Shown: piece after piece, positions 36,901-45,360 of the stretch
Numbering within the stretch: the stretch's first letter is position 1
Layout of the letters: each line of letters begins with the position of its first letter
NCBI GenBank assembly: GCA_902800365.1
Contig: CADCEF010000006.1
Coordinates: forward strand, 1-64,000
Reading direction: 5' to 3'
From: an uncultured Prevotella sp.
GTDB lineage: Bacteria; Bacteroidota; Bacteroidia; Bacteroidales; Bacteroidaceae
Length of the DNA: 64,000 bases
Position numbers and translations under genes: made by a program
Notes under the pieces: model-generated
What the model saw: the letters and a program-made list of their open reading frames with translations, nothing else
The model's database searches: none
Told to the model about the DNA's origin: nothing

Positions 36901-37167
36901 CGAGTAGCCCATATCCTCGATACAGAATACAACGACACGCCAGGCGGATTATCTGGTAATGACGATGCTGGACAGATGTCAGCATGGTACGTCTTCTCAT
37001 CGATGGGATTCTATCCTGTTTGTCCTGCTACTGATCGTTACATGCTCTCAGCCCCACGCTTCCAGAAGGTTACGCTGAACCTGCAAGACGGCAAGAAGTT
37101 TACCATCACCCCTACCTCATTGCCCAAGGATAGGCACTACATCACACAAGATGAAATCACAAGATAA
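33934..37167 (+). CDS. Histidine acid phosphatase (MINPP-like) fused to GH92 mannosidase
   Basis: A 1077-aa exported two-enzyme protein (signal MKKLLIATLLFVCTQAFA). Residues about 20-420 are a histidine acid phosphatase of the multiple inositol polyphosphate phosphatase type: SHYGRHGSRW with Arg60 and the catalytic His61, and the proton-donor motif GHDSN with His309-Asp310. Residues about 450-1077 are GH92: GGCTQDYGSF, DFSMWDTYRALHPLYTLI, GNEPCHQIAYLYDF with general acid Glu969, and GNDDAGQMSAWY with Asp1009-Asp1010. The usual GH92 N-terminal start (DPxIG) is missing or shortened at the junction. The natural reading is removal of phosphate and mannose from the same substrate, such as a phosphomannan. 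The frame is open throughout, so the fusion is real in this sequence. A 40-nt palindrome lies at 36020-36059. Confidence 0.87.
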   Translation: MKKLLIATLLFVCTQAFAQKSPEQMGGVYHAYPIETGTEKPQLQSAPAGYEPFYISHYGRHGSRWLTNDGRYLWVNQHFDDDKNLTKLGKNVKKRLAKVWKNAKGNGGQLTALGARQHRGIARRMFHNFPQLFTKDAHLTAHSSTVGRCRASMLAFLDELEQLARLDKTAPITREEDMSWIAYTSPEERELEHRTHVPLNISPDRFIKALFVDPSKVAEPSRLLTEMHTIASDMQDVELDVSLYDIFTSEELEAVYNKNNRNMTLIHGDRIENEGIPARCAISLWQRIETEADAAIKRGGTGADLRFGHDSNLYRLMTLMGINLRGEDYNYMDEILPMAANLQMVFYRNKQGDVVVQLLHNEKSIGFKSWQELKQQVNDRIHYYEHLRQLCALNTMVGTAPANTKTAGLFGKGSEEHGQTLPAVLVPNGQNFWTPQTQDTEKKCIAPYYYTDSLFQGIRNSHWIVGGCTQDYGSFTLAALGGKLRKAPTERATRFLHSEETSHPHYYAVRLPNERLKLEVTGSSHSAIFRITPEVDGPIHIVLNHNSDYHEGYLQIDNQAKTIYGYNPVHRIYQGWGEQAGFEGHYLLQAYDEIKDFGIDSLCAWFTFDGKANQPIILKAASSFTSKQGAYDNFAFEAEGHDFESMMAQTAQQWIDRLHTIDVEDTDIAKVNQFYGALYRCSFLPREMSDVDGSYPSFSCGKIAAGKGRKYYGDFSMWDTYRALHPLYTLIAPKESADMMQSLVTMYEEGGWLPIFPCWNSYTAAMIGDHCSAVLADAYIKGIRDFDYEKAYEAMRKNAFETPANFDDYKNGMGRRALTSYLKYGYIPLEDGVKEAFHQDEQTSRTLEYAFDDFTVAQLAEALGKESDYNKLIRRSENWRNVINPKTGYCDGRHSPKQISRKKTDGGLFEGNTDFIHRKSYITEGATCHYTWYVPQNVDGLVEVLGGKEKFESKLDSLFTEGRYWHGNEPCHQIAYLYDFIGKREKTIERVAHILDTEYNDTPGGLSGNDDAGQMSAWYVFSSMGFYPVCPATDRYMLSAPRFQKVTLNLQDGKKFTITPTSLPKDRHYITQDEITR
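36020..36059 (+). repeat. 40-nt near-perfect palindrome inside the fusion gene
   Basis: Two perfect 19-bp inverted arms (36020-36038 and 36041-36059, centred on CGGCAA-AA-TTGCCG) are separated by AA. They encode PSFSCGKIAAGKGR, a loop just before the conserved DFSMWDTYRA block, at a place where GH92 proteins vary. Confidence 0.85.
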
Positions 37168-37197
37168 AAAATATTAATTTAAAGAACTAAAAACATT

Positions 37198-38295
37198 ATG
37201 CTAAGAAAATTATCTCATGTTGCCCTGCTTATGGGCGCTATCCTGCTTACAGGATGTTTAAAGAACGACAATGATGACAAGAAAGGTCAGGAGTATATTG
37301 TTACTGAGGGTGCATACATTGTTAATGCAGGCGATCCTACCCATGGCGTCGATGGTAGCCTCACCTATATCGACTATTCTAACGGCACAGCCATCAGAAA
37401 CATTTACCCAATAGGCCTGAACCCATCAGATGTACTGGTTTATGGCAACAAGGTATATGTAGTAGGTTGTGGCACCAATACAATCTATGTTCTCGACAAG
37501 AAGACCCGTACACTTATCGACAAGATTAACACCGTTGACGAGATGGGCGAAGAGGCAGGTTTTGAGCCTCGTTATGCCGTAGCCTATGGCAGCAACACCT
37601 ATGTATCAACCCATGGTGGATATGTAGCTGTTATCGATACAGCCTCACTCACCATCACCAATAAGTATAAGGTTGGTTCATATCCAGAGGGTATGGGCGT
37701 TGGAGTTGTAAGTAGTAATGGTTCTGTGAAAGAGGTTACACTCTATGTAGCCAATAGCGACAATGGAAACGGCAACGGTTCCATCTCAAAGATTAACCTT
37801 AGCTCAGGTAGTATCTCTGAGACTAAGAATGAAAAGATTAAGAACCCTCGCAGAATCGTTGCTGGTGGTAGCACAGCATTCGTTCTTGATGCAGGTTCCA
37901 TCAACGAAGAAGGAATTCAGAAGAATGCAGGCGTATATGTGATTGATGGCAACGACGTAGCCATGCTGATTGAGAATGCAACAGGCATGTCGGCCAGTGG
38001 TTCGGCTATTGTTACCTATAACTTCCCCAAGGGCAGCAGCAGCGTAACTTACAGAGTATGCGATCTCTATTACGGCAATCTCAGTTATTTTACGCTTAGC
38101 GGCGATTCATCTAAGCCCATCAGCAATCCAACAGCCATCTGTGTTGATCCAAACACAGGCTATCTGATTATAGGAAATCCTGGATTTGTAAACCTCTATG
38201 ATGGCAATGGTAACTTTGTGGATTCCTTCGATATTGGCGAGAATCCTGTAGGAATCAGCTATTCATACGGAACAGCCATCTACAAAGGGAATTAA
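37198..38295 (+). CDS. Beta-propeller lipoprotein (YncE/DUF5074-like)
   Basis: A 365-aa surface or periplasmic lipoprotein with lipobox ending at Cys20 (ILLTGCLKND). The rest is a run of blade-like repeats such as PSDVLVYGNKVYVVGCGTNTIYVLDKKT and TYVSTHGGYVAVIDTASLTI, typical of YncE-like seven-bladed propellers. It has no catalytic motif. It lies 30 bp after the GH92 fusion with no promoter seen, so it may bind the mannan-type substrate of that operon. Cobalamin-binding BtuG proteins have a related fold, but no btuB-like gene is adjacent, so that role is not supported here. Confidence 0.7.
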   Translation: MLRKLSHVALLMGAILLTGCLKNDNDDKKGQEYIVTEGAYIVNAGDPTHGVDGSLTYIDYSNGTAIRNIYPIGLNPSDVLVYGNKVYVVGCGTNTIYVLDKKTRTLIDKINTVDEMGEEAGFEPRYAVAYGSNTYVSTHGGYVAVIDTASLTITNKYKVGSYPEGMGVGVVSSNGSVKEVTLYVANSDNGNGNGSISKINLSSGSISETKNEKIKNPRRIVAGGSTAFVLDAGSINEEGIQKNAGVYVIDGNDVAMLIENATGMSASGSAIVTYNFPKGSSSVTYRVCDLYYGNLSYFTLSGDSSKPISNPTAICVDPNTGYLIIGNPGFVNLYDGNGNFVDSFDIGENPVGISYSYGTAIYKGN

Positions 38296-38334
38296 ATCAA
38301 AAAGGCGCTTCAAATTGTGAAGCGCCTTTTTGAT
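38296..38334. terminator. Bidirectional terminator between the propeller and GH3 genes
   Basis: A perfect stem of about 17 bp (38296-38312 with 38318-38334, core AAAAAGGCGCTTCA) closes a 5-nt loop, with T-runs on both sides. The two genes are convergent. Confidence 0.9.
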
Positions 38335-38337
38335 ATC

Positions 38338-40809
38338 TTAGATATTTGGTTCATCCCAAATCTTGGTCTGTGTGCAGGCAGTACCAACGGTCTGGTTGCC
38401 TACCTTCAGGATGAAGTCGCCTTCTTCCAGAGTCCACTTGCCATCGGCTCCTACGAATGCCAGGTTCTTGGCAGGAAGGCTGAAGGTAACTGTCTTCGTC
38501 TCACCTGGCTGAAGCTCAATCTTGGTGAAGTCGCGCAGACGCTTGTTGTCAGGTACGATAGAAGCTACCAAGTCGCTGCTGTAAAGCAGTACAGCCTCCT
38601 TACCAGCCTTGGCGCCGGTATTCTTCACGTCAACACTCACTGTCAGCACATCAGCAGCAGTAAACTTGCTCTTATCCACCTTCAGGTTACTGTACTCGTA
38701 GGTAGTATAGCTGATACCATAGCCAAATGGCCACTGCAGACTAACCTTTGCATCGTAGTTGTATGCGCCAGCCATAGTGCCTACCTCCTCTGATACCTTA
38801 TAATCATAGGTGTTGAGTGAGTTAATCTCACGAGGATAGGTGTAAGGCATCTTGGCAGAGAAGTTTGCATCGCCAGCCAACAGGTTGGCAAGTGCATCAC
38901 CACCATAGTTACCAGGAATCAGGATGTCGACCACAGCCTTAGCCAATGGTTCGATATCAGCAATCAGACGAGGACGCCCCTCATTCAATACCATCACGAT
39001 AGGCTTACCAGTCTTAGCGAGAGCTTTTACAAGGTCGCGCTGATTTTCTGACAGCCAGAGGTCGCTCAAGTTTCCTGGGGTTTCTGTATATGAGTTCTCA
39101 CCAATACAAGCAATAATCACATCAGCCATGGCAGCAGCATCTACTGCCTTCTGTATCTGGGGCTCGTTCTCATCGTAGTAAGCACCATCCTCGTTATAGG
39201 TCACGCCCTGCTCAAGGATGATGTTCTCCTTACCATATTTATTGCAAAGAGCCTCGTAGATGGTGTTGTACTTCTCTGAGAGATCCTCTGCCTTAGAGCC
39301 CTGCCAAGTGTAGCTCCAACCACCATGCAGACAGCGCATCTGGTTTGCATTAGGACCAGTGAGCAGAATCTTCTTGCCCTTAGCCAGAGGCAGGATATTA
39401 CCCTCGTTCTTCAGCAGAACCTCACTCTCCTCAGCAGCCTTCAATGAAGCAGCAGCAAACTCATCAGAGCCAAACTTCTCGTAGCCCTTGCCACCAGTAT
39501 TTGGTTTCTCGAAGAGACCCAGACGGTACTTAGCACGCAGGATACGACGAACAGCATCATCGATACGGCTCATCTTCACCTTACCCTCCTGTACCAGTTC
39601 CTTCAGCAGTACACAGAACTCTACGCTATAGGGGTCCATCGACATATCGATACCAGCATTGATGGCGATACGGATGGCATCCTTCTTATCCTTGGCCACA
39701 TGCTCACGAGAGAAGAGGTTATTGATGTCGGCCCAGTCTGTTACCAGGAATCCATCCCATCCAAGATCCTCCTTCAGCCACTTGGTCATATACTCATAAC
39801 TGGCATGAAGAGGCACACCGTTTACTGAAGCCGAGTTAACCATCATGGTCAATGTACCTGCAAGCGCAGCCTGCTTGAATGGCTCGAAGTACTTCTCACG
39901 AATCATCTGTGGCGACAGGTAGGCAGGCGTACGGTCCTTACCAGTCCAAGGAGCACCATAAGCGAAATAGTGCTTAGTGCTGGTACCTACGTGATACTGG
40001 TCGATATGATTGTTGTCATCGCCCTGATAGCCTCTGATCTCTGCTACCACCATCTTTGAGTTTACGATAGCATCCTCGCCAAAGCTCTCATACATACGAG
40101 GCCAGCGTGGGTCGCGACTCAGGTCAACTACTGGGTTATACACCCAAGGACAATTGGCTGCACGACTCTCATAGGCCGTAATCTCAGCACCTCTGCGAGC
40201 CAGTTCTGTATTGAACGAAGCACCCAGGTTGATAGGCTGTGGGAAGAGTGTACCCCCCTGAGTATAGGTCACACCATGGTTATGGTCAAGTCCATAGATA
40301 TCAGGAATGCCCAGATACTTCATCGACTTCTTCTGGATAACCTGTATCCACTGTTGCCACTGGGCTACTGTTGGAGCCTTTGTTCCAGGAGCGTTCAGTA
40401 TTGAACCAACCTTCCACTTAGAGATAAGTGTGTCGAGCATTTGCTCGTTAAGCTTCCAAACTCGCTTGGTATCGCCCTTATAGATGTCAACAGGGAATCC
40501 GCCCAACTTGTCGATAATCTGCTGGTCAGTCTGTTTCAACATCTCGTTGATCTCACTTTCTGATCTGCCATACTGCTGCAGAACAGAGCGAACCTTCTCG
40601 CGATCAACCTTAGCATTCTCTACTGTCATCTTGCCCATAACATCGAGGTTAAGTTCAAGCATCTGACCAATCTTCTCGTCAAGCGTCATCTTGGCGAGTG
40701 TCTTCTCAATCTTTGCCTCCAGCGCCGCATCGCGGGGGATAGCAGTCTTCTGTGCCTGTACGCCAACAGCAGCACAAACCACAGCGAAAGTTAAAATTGT
40801 TTTTTTCAT
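38338..40809 (-). CDS. GH3 beta-glucosidase
   Basis: An 823-aa exported glycosidase (signal [19 protein letters not shown]). The N-terminal barrel contains [39 protein letters not shown]-type sequence and the nucleophile Asp358 in FLVTDWAD. The alpha/beta sandwich follows with [22 protein letters not shown], and the C-terminal fibronectin-like domain with [14 protein letters not shown]. It probably releases glucose from beta-gluco-oligosaccharides. Beta-1,6-glucan loci of Bacteroides contain a GH3, so it could serve PUL 2, although it lies 10 kb away. It has its own promoter and is transcribed alone. Confidence 0.9.
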   Translation of the reverse strand: MKKTILTFAVVCAAVGVQAQKTAIPRDAALEAKIEKTLAKMTLDEKIGQMLELNLDVMGKMTVENAKVDREKVRSVLQQYGRSESEINEMLKQTDQQIIDKLGGFPVDIYKGDTKRVWKLNEQMLDTLISKWKVGSILNAPGTKAPTVAQWQQWIQVIQKKSMKYLGIPDIYGLDHNHGVTYTQGGTLFPQPINLGASFNTELARRGAEITAYESRAANCPWVYNPVVDLSRDPRWPRMYESFGEDAIVNSKMVVAEIRGYQGDDNNHIDQYHVGTSTKHYFAYGAPWTGKDRTPAYLSPQMIREKYFEPFKQAALAGTLTMMVNSASVNGVPLHASYEYMTKWLKEDLGWDGFLVTDWADINNLFSREHVAKDKKDAIRIAINAGIDMSMDPYSVEFCVLLKELVQEGKVKMSRIDDAVRRILRAKYRLGLFEKPNTGGKGYEKFGSDEFAAASLKAAEESEVLLKNEGNILPLAKGKKILLTGPNANQMRCLHGGWSYTWQGSKAEDLSEKYNTIYEALCNKYGKENIILEQGVTYNEDGAYYDENEPQIQKAVDAAAMADVIIACIGENSYTETPGNLSDLWLSENQRDLVKALAKTGKPIVMVLNEGRPRLIADIEPLAKAVVDILIPGNYGGDALANLLAGDANFSAKMPYTYPREINSLNTYDYKVSEEVGTMAGAYNYDAKVSLQWPFGYGISYTTYEYSNLKVDKSKFTAADVLTVSVDVKNTGAKAGKEAVLLYSSDLVASIVPDNKRLRDFTKIELQPGETKTVTFSLPAKNLAFVGADGKWTLEEGDFILKVGNQTVGTACTQTKIWDEPNI

Positions 40810-40837
40810 AAATTGTGTTGAATTATAATTCTGCCTG

Positions 40838-40845
40838 CAAAGATA
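40838..40845 (-). promoter_or_regulatory. -7 box of the GH3 gene
   Basis: The minus strand reads TATCTTTG followed by CAGG, 28 bp before the ATG at 40809. Confidence 0.6.
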
Positions 40846-40961
40846 AGCAAAACAATTAAATTATCATCCCTTTTTGTTTTTTTTAATGTAACTTTAAATA
40901 GCCATTCGTCACAAAACGGCACAAAATATCCCAATTATTTGGACGATTACATAATACTATA

Positions 40962-40969
40962 TATCTTTG
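40962..40969 (+). promoter_or_regulatory. -7 box of the DUF418 gene
   Basis: TATCTTTG followed by CACCC, with a -33 TTTG at 40938-40941 (20-bp spacing). It lies 34 bp before the ATG at 41004. Confidence 0.7.
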
Positions 40970-41003
40970 CACCCAAAATAATCAACTTTCAAAATATAGA
41001 TAT

Positions 41004-42128
41004 ATGTATATAACTCGGAATCTACCAAACACCCGTATCGATGTGGCCGATGCCTTGAGAGGTATCGCTGTGGCTGGCATCATCTTGTATCACTCAGTTG
41101 AACACTTCAACATTTTTACCCAAGAGCCCATCAGCCACACATTGCCAACCGATCAGGCTGTGGCTGATGTCTTGGCCTGGCTGCTGTCAGGTAAGATGTA
41201 TGGCATCTTTGCGATGCTATTTGGACTGAGTTTCTTCATTATGAACGACAACCAGCAGCAAAAGGGGCGTTCGTTCTCAGGGCGTTTTGCCTGGCGCATG
41301 TGTCTCTTGTTTCTCTTTGGTGTCGTAAACGTGGCTTTCTACGATGGCGACATCCTGATGCTCTACGCCTGCTATGGTTTGCTGCTCATTCCTATCAGCT
41401 ATCTGCCCTCTAAAGCGGTATGGTGCATCATTGCCTTGTTGGCTATTCAACCTGTAGAACTATTCTGTCTGCTTACAGGTTATGAGATGGATCATTCTAC
41501 AATGTGGGAACTATATGGTAAGATTAATAGTGCTCATGAGCATGGAACTTTCCTTGAGAATGCAATCACTAATCTGCGATATGGCTTTGAGGTTAATTTC
41601 AGGTTCAATGTTTTCAGCGGTCGTCTCACGCAGCTGCTCTGCCTATTCATTCTTGGAATGCAGTTAGGGCGAGAGAGACTATTCTATAACGAAGGTCGCA
41701 ACTTACAGATTTGGCATAAGATTCTGTTAAGATCTGCCATCGTTGTTATAGCTTTGAGCATTATTGATTACAGCGAAATAGAAAAGTGGCTTAACCCCAT
41801 CTACAACTTGTCTATCCTGTTGATGATTGTATCTGCAGTAGTATCTGCATGGTATGCTTTTGAAGGTGTTCGCAAGATACTTCATCACTTGTGTATTTTT
41901 GGTCGCATGAGTCTTACCAACTACCTGTTGCAGTCAATCATTGGATGCTCTATATTCTGTGGCTATGGTCTTGGCTGCTATTATAAGTTAGGTATTACAT
42001 ACGCTGTGCTTGTAGGTGTAGCTATGGTTTTAGTCCAATACAGCTTTGCCCGCTATTGGTTTGCCAATCATCCTCGTGGTCCATTGGAGGGTTTGTGGCG
42101 AAAACTTACGTGGATTTTTGGTGATTAA
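41004..42128 (+). CDS. DUF418-family (YeiB-like) integral membrane protein
   Basis: A 374-aa inner-membrane protein with about nine or ten hydrophobic helices. The N-terminal RIDVADALRGIAVAGIILYH and the early LLSGKMYGIFAMLFGLSFFI match the DUF418/acyltransferase-3-like membrane family. The C-terminal part GRMSLTNYLLQSIIG followed later by ARYWFANHPRGPLEGLWRKL is the DUF418 signature. The function of this family is not established. It is transcribed alone from its own promoter. Confidence 0.82.
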   Translation: MYITRNLPNTRIDVADALRGIAVAGIILYHSVEHFNIFTQEPISHTLPTDQAVADVLAWLLSGKMYGIFAMLFGLSFFIMNDNQQQKGRSFSGRFAWRMCLLFLFGVVNVAFYDGDILMLYACYGLLLIPISYLPSKAVWCIIALLAIQPVELFCLLTGYEMDHSTMWELYGKINSAHEHGTFLENAITNLRYGFEVNFRFNVFSGRLTQLLCLFILGMQLGRERLFYNEGRNLQIWHKILLRSAIVVIALSIIDYSEIEKWLNPIYNLSILLMIVSAVVSAWYAFEGVRKILHHLCIFGRMSLTNYLLQSIIGCSIFCGYGLGCYYKLGITYAVLVGVAMVLVQYSFARYWFANHPRGPLEGLWRKLTWIFGD

Positions 42129-42140
42129 TGCAACTATTTG

Positions 42141-42148
42141 TATCTTTG
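42141..42148 (+). promoter_or_regulatory. -7 box of the amide hydrolase gene
   Basis: TATCTTTG followed by CAGCG, 47 bp before the ATG at 42196. Confidence 0.6.
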
Positions 42149-42195
42149 CAGCGTCAAACTATTGAGTATGACTTAAAAAATTAAATAGGTAGACA

Positions 42196-43257
42196 ATGAA
42201 AAGAGCATTAAAAATCGTATTTTTCAGTGTCCTGGGACTGGTTATTGTCGCAGGAGTATTGATGTGGTTGGAGTTTGGCCCGTTGCTAAAAGGTGCCTCG
42301 TCGGCAGAAAAACTTGACGATGGATTGTACTATATGGAATATAAGGGCGATGACGGATTCGACGAATTCATTAAGCAAGGCGGTGCAAAGAATGCCCAGG
42401 AGATTTCAGCATATATCATCAACTTCCTTTCGAAAGGACATTATAAGCCGGAAATGAATCCTGAGAAAACAGATTTTGGCTGTTCGGCACTTACTGTTAC
42501 CACTCCTGAGGGTGGCGTACTTATGGGGCGTAACTTCGACTTCCCATCAGCCATAGGCGTGGTTCTTCATACTATTCCAGATAAAGGTTATGAAACAATC
42601 ACCACTTTCAATGTCGAGTTCTTTGGATTTGGCGACGGCTTTAAGCCAGAAGGATTCAAAAATCAATATATGTCGCTGGCAAGTCTGTTCTGTGCCCTTG
42701 ACGGCATCAACGAGAAGGGCTTGGCTATAGCCGACCTGATGGCTGGCGATGAGGTGGAAACACATCAGAATACCAACAAGCCCAACCTTACCACAACTGC
42801 TGCAATCTGCTATATGCTGAAAAATGCAGCTAATGTTAACGAGGCATTGGAGCTACTGAAAAATATCAATATGCACTCTGATATTGGTTCTGCCCACCAC
42901 TACGCTATGGCTGATGCCACAGGTAAAAGTGTGGTTGTGGAATATGTAGACAACAAGATGATTGTGACAGATTCGCCAGAAGTGGCCAATCACTATCTCT
43001 GTGAGGAGAAGCACAACGTGGGCTTGAAAGAAGGCGATGACAGATACGACAGGCTCTGTAAGCGATACAACCAGACTGGTGGCATGATGAGCGAGAAACA
43101 ACTCACTGATGCTATCGCAGATGTATCGCAGCCAGAAAGAAAAGGATTCCTTGGCACTGCATGGACTATGGTGATGGACATGAAGAATCTTTCTGTAACC
43201 TACTATTCACGTCGCCACTGGGATAAGCCATTCCGCTTTGAACTGACACGCAAATAA
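42196..43257 (+). CDS. Membrane-anchored Ntn-type linear amide C-N hydrolase
   Basis: A 353-aa protein with an N-terminal membrane anchor or uncleaved signal (about 6-25, IVFFSVLGLVIVAGVLMWL). The catalytic part resembles choloylglycine-hydrolase/C45-type Ntn hydrolases. DFGCSALTVTTPEGGVLMGR followed by NFDFP would place the nucleophile at Cys96, exposed by autocleavage after Gly95. The conserved NEKGLAIADL and the later AWTMVMDM also fit. Relatives cleave acyl amides such as conjugated bile salts, N-acyl amino acids or beta-lactam side chains; the substrate here is unknown. Residues before Cys96 would be a propeptide that keeps the membrane anchor, an odd arrangement for this fold. Confidence 0.72.
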   Translation: MKRALKIVFFSVLGLVIVAGVLMWLEFGPLLKGASSAEKLDDGLYYMEYKGDDGFDEFIKQGGAKNAQEISAYIINFLSKGHYKPEMNPEKTDFGCSALTVTTPEGGVLMGRNFDFPSAIGVVLHTIPDKGYETITTFNVEFFGFGDGFKPEGFKNQYMSLASLFCALDGINEKGLAIADLMAGDEVETHQNTNKPNLTTTAAICYMLKNAANVNEALELLKNINMHSDIGSAHHYAMADATGKSVVVEYVDNKMIVTDSPEVANHYLCEEKHNVGLKEGDDRYDRLCKRYNQTGGMMSEKQLTDAIADVSQPERKGFLGTAWTMVMDMKNLSVTYYSRRHWDKPFRFELTRK

Positions 43258-43332
43258 AAAAGCTGAAACATGTAGTTTTTCTGCAAAAAGTACGTCTAAC
43301 ATAAGAAACAGTATAAACCAAATAATTAATAA

Positions 43333-45351
43333 ATGATGAAAAAACTATTCTTCGCCGTTGCATTAGCCCTTGTAAGTGTGGCTGGCTCGGCACAAAATTT
43401 GAAAGCAAACATAGACACCAGTGTTAAACCTGGTGATGATTTCTGGCAGTATGCCGTTGGTGCATGGCTGAAGGCTAACCCACTCGACAAAGAGCATGCA
43501 GAGAATGGTGCGTTTACCGACTTGAACGAATTAAACAATGATCGCATCAACGCACTCATCATGAAGTATGCTGACCAGAAAAATCTGCCCCAGGGTAGCG
43601 ACGGTCAGAAGATTGGTGCTATCTATCGCCTCTATATGGATAGCGTAGGTCGTAACAAGATGGGCTATCAGCCTATCCTTCCCTACCTCAAGCAGGTTCG
43701 TGCATTGAAGACTCGTGAGGAATTGCTGAAGCTGATGTACGAGTTGGACAGCAAAGGATTCAACACCGCTCCATTCGGCATTAGCCTTAGCCTTAACCCA
43801 TTCAAGTCGTCAGAATTCATGATGGGCGTAGGTCATGGTGGTGCATCACTGCCACAGGAGTATTATGCCGAGCCTAACGAGACACAGCAGAAAGCTGTAG
43901 AAGCCATTAAGAGTCTGAATAAGGACTACTTTAAGATGGTAGGCTACAACGATGCTGATGCTGAGCGCATGATGCAGGCTGAGTGGGCTATTGAAAACAA
44001 AATAGGTGTAAAGACCCTGAACCAGGTAGCTCGCCGCAATCCTATGCTCACCATCCACATTATGACTTGGGAGCAGCTGTTGAAGGACTTCAAGGGTATC
44101 GACTGGGCTGCTTATCGCGATGCATTGGACTATCCAAAGGATATCGATACCGTTAACGTAAGCCAGTTAGAGCCTCTGCACGTTGTTGAGGACATCCTGG
44201 CCAACACCAGTGTCGACGATCTGAAAGCCTATATGGAGCTGCATGTAATCAAAGCATTCTCAGGCTATCTGTCTGATGACTTTACTGATCGTGCCTTCGA
44301 GGCCAACAAGATTATCTCTGGTGTTCAGGAGCAGCAGCCACGTTGGAAACGTGCTGTATCTGAAATCAGCGGAAGTCTGGGCGAGACCGTTGGTAAGCTT
44401 TATGTAAAGGAATACTTCCCTGAGAGCAGCAAACAGCGTGTTTACCGTTTGGTTAAAGACCTGCAACAAGCCTTTGAGGATCGTCTGAAAGAGAACACCT
44501 GGATGAGCGAAGAAACCAAAGCAAAGGCTATCGAAAAGCTGCACTCTATTTACATCAATGTGGGCTATCCTGACAAGTGGGAAGATATGGAGAAGTTTGT
44601 TGATATCCGCGAGAACGAGAACCTTATCGAGAATTACATCCGCATCAACAAGGAGGCCACAAAGGCTGCCCTGCGCAAATACTGGCGCAAGCCTGTAGAT
44701 AAGACAATGATGGGTTGCACTCCACAGACTGTCAATGCATTCTACAACCCAATGTTCAACAGCATTAACTTCCCAGCTGCTATCCTGCAGCCACCATTCT
44801 TCGATCCAGAATCAGACTATGCTGCCAACTATGGTGCCATTGGTATGGTTATAGGTCATGAGATGTCTCACGGATTCGATGATCAGGGATGCCAGTTTGA
44901 TAAGGATGGTAACCTGAAGAACTGGTGGACAGCTGACGACAAGACTAAGTATAACGAGCGCACCAAGGTGCTTGCCGACTGGTTCTCAGAGCAGGAGGCT
45001 GTACCTGGCTTGAAAGTGAACGGACAGAAGACACTTGGTGAGAACATTGGCGATAACGGTGGACTGAAAATTGCCTATCGTGCCTTTGAGAACCGCATGA
45101 AGCAGGAGCCTCTGAAGCAGGTCGACGACTTCACTCCTGCGCAGCGTTTCTTCCTGGCTTACGCTCGTGTATGGGCCAGCAATACTACACCAGAGTATAC
45201 CGCCATGCTTGTTAACAGCGATGTTCACTCACCCAATCGTCTGCGTGTTATGGCAGCTCTGCCAATGATCGACAGTTGGTACGACGCTTTCGGCATCAAG
45301 AAAGGCGATAAGATGTTTGTGCCTGCAGAACAGCGCGCACACATTTGGTAA
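43333..45351 (+). CDS. pepO: M13-family zinc metallopeptidase (neprilysin/PepO-like)
   Basis: A 672-aa exported zinc endopeptidase (signal MMKKLFFAVALALVSVAGSA; the second ATG is equally possible). M13 features are all present: KPGDDFWQYAVGAWLK at the N-terminus, NAFYNPMFNSINFPAAILQP, the zinc motif HEMSH (His509, Glu510, His513), GENIGDNGGL with the third zinc ligand, and the C-terminal DSWYDAFGIKKGDKMFVPAE region ending in an HIW tripeptide. It degrades small peptides in the periplasm. The permease gene begins 9 bp later. Confidence 0.93.
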   Translation: MMKKLFFAVALALVSVAGSAQNLKANIDTSVKPGDDFWQYAVGAWLKANPLDKEHAENGAFTDLNELNNDRINALIMKYADQKNLPQGSDGQKIGAIYRLYMDSVGRNKMGYQPILPYLKQVRALKTREELLKLMYELDSKGFNTAPFGISLSLNPFKSSEFMMGVGHGGASLPQEYYAEPNETQQKAVEAIKSLNKDYFKMVGYNDADAERMMQAEWAIENKIGVKTLNQVARRNPMLTIHIMTWEQLLKDFKGIDWAAYRDALDYPKDIDTVNVSQLEPLHVVEDILANTSVDDLKAYMELHVIKAFSGYLSDDFTDRAFEANKIISGVQEQQPRWKRAVSEISGSLGETVGKLYVKEYFPESSKQRVYRLVKDLQQAFEDRLKENTWMSEETKAKAIEKLHSIYINVGYPDKWEDMEKFVDIRENENLIENYIRINKEATKAALRKYWRKPVDKTMMGCTPQTVNAFYNPMFNSINFPAAILQPPFFDPESDYAANYGAIGMVIGHEMSHGFDDQGCQFDKDGNLKNWWTADDKTKYNERTKVLADWFSEQEAVPGLKVNGQKTLGENIGDNGGLKIAYRAFENRMKQEPLKQVDDFTPAQRFFLAYARVWASNTTPEYTAMLVNSDVHSPNRLRVMAALPMIDSWYDAFGIKKGDKMFVPAEQRAHIW

Positions 45352-45360
45352 AACAATAAC

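Noticed and set aside
37198-38295. BtuG-like cobalamin-binding protein
   Set aside because: The fold is similar, but no btuB or other cobalamin gene is adjacent and the gene follows GH92 genes; the FecCD permease is 7 kb away in another unit.
43258-43332. Promoter upstream of the M13 peptidase
   Set aside because: The nearest similar word has an extra base and is on the wrong strand; no acceptable TAnnTTTG box was seen in the gap.
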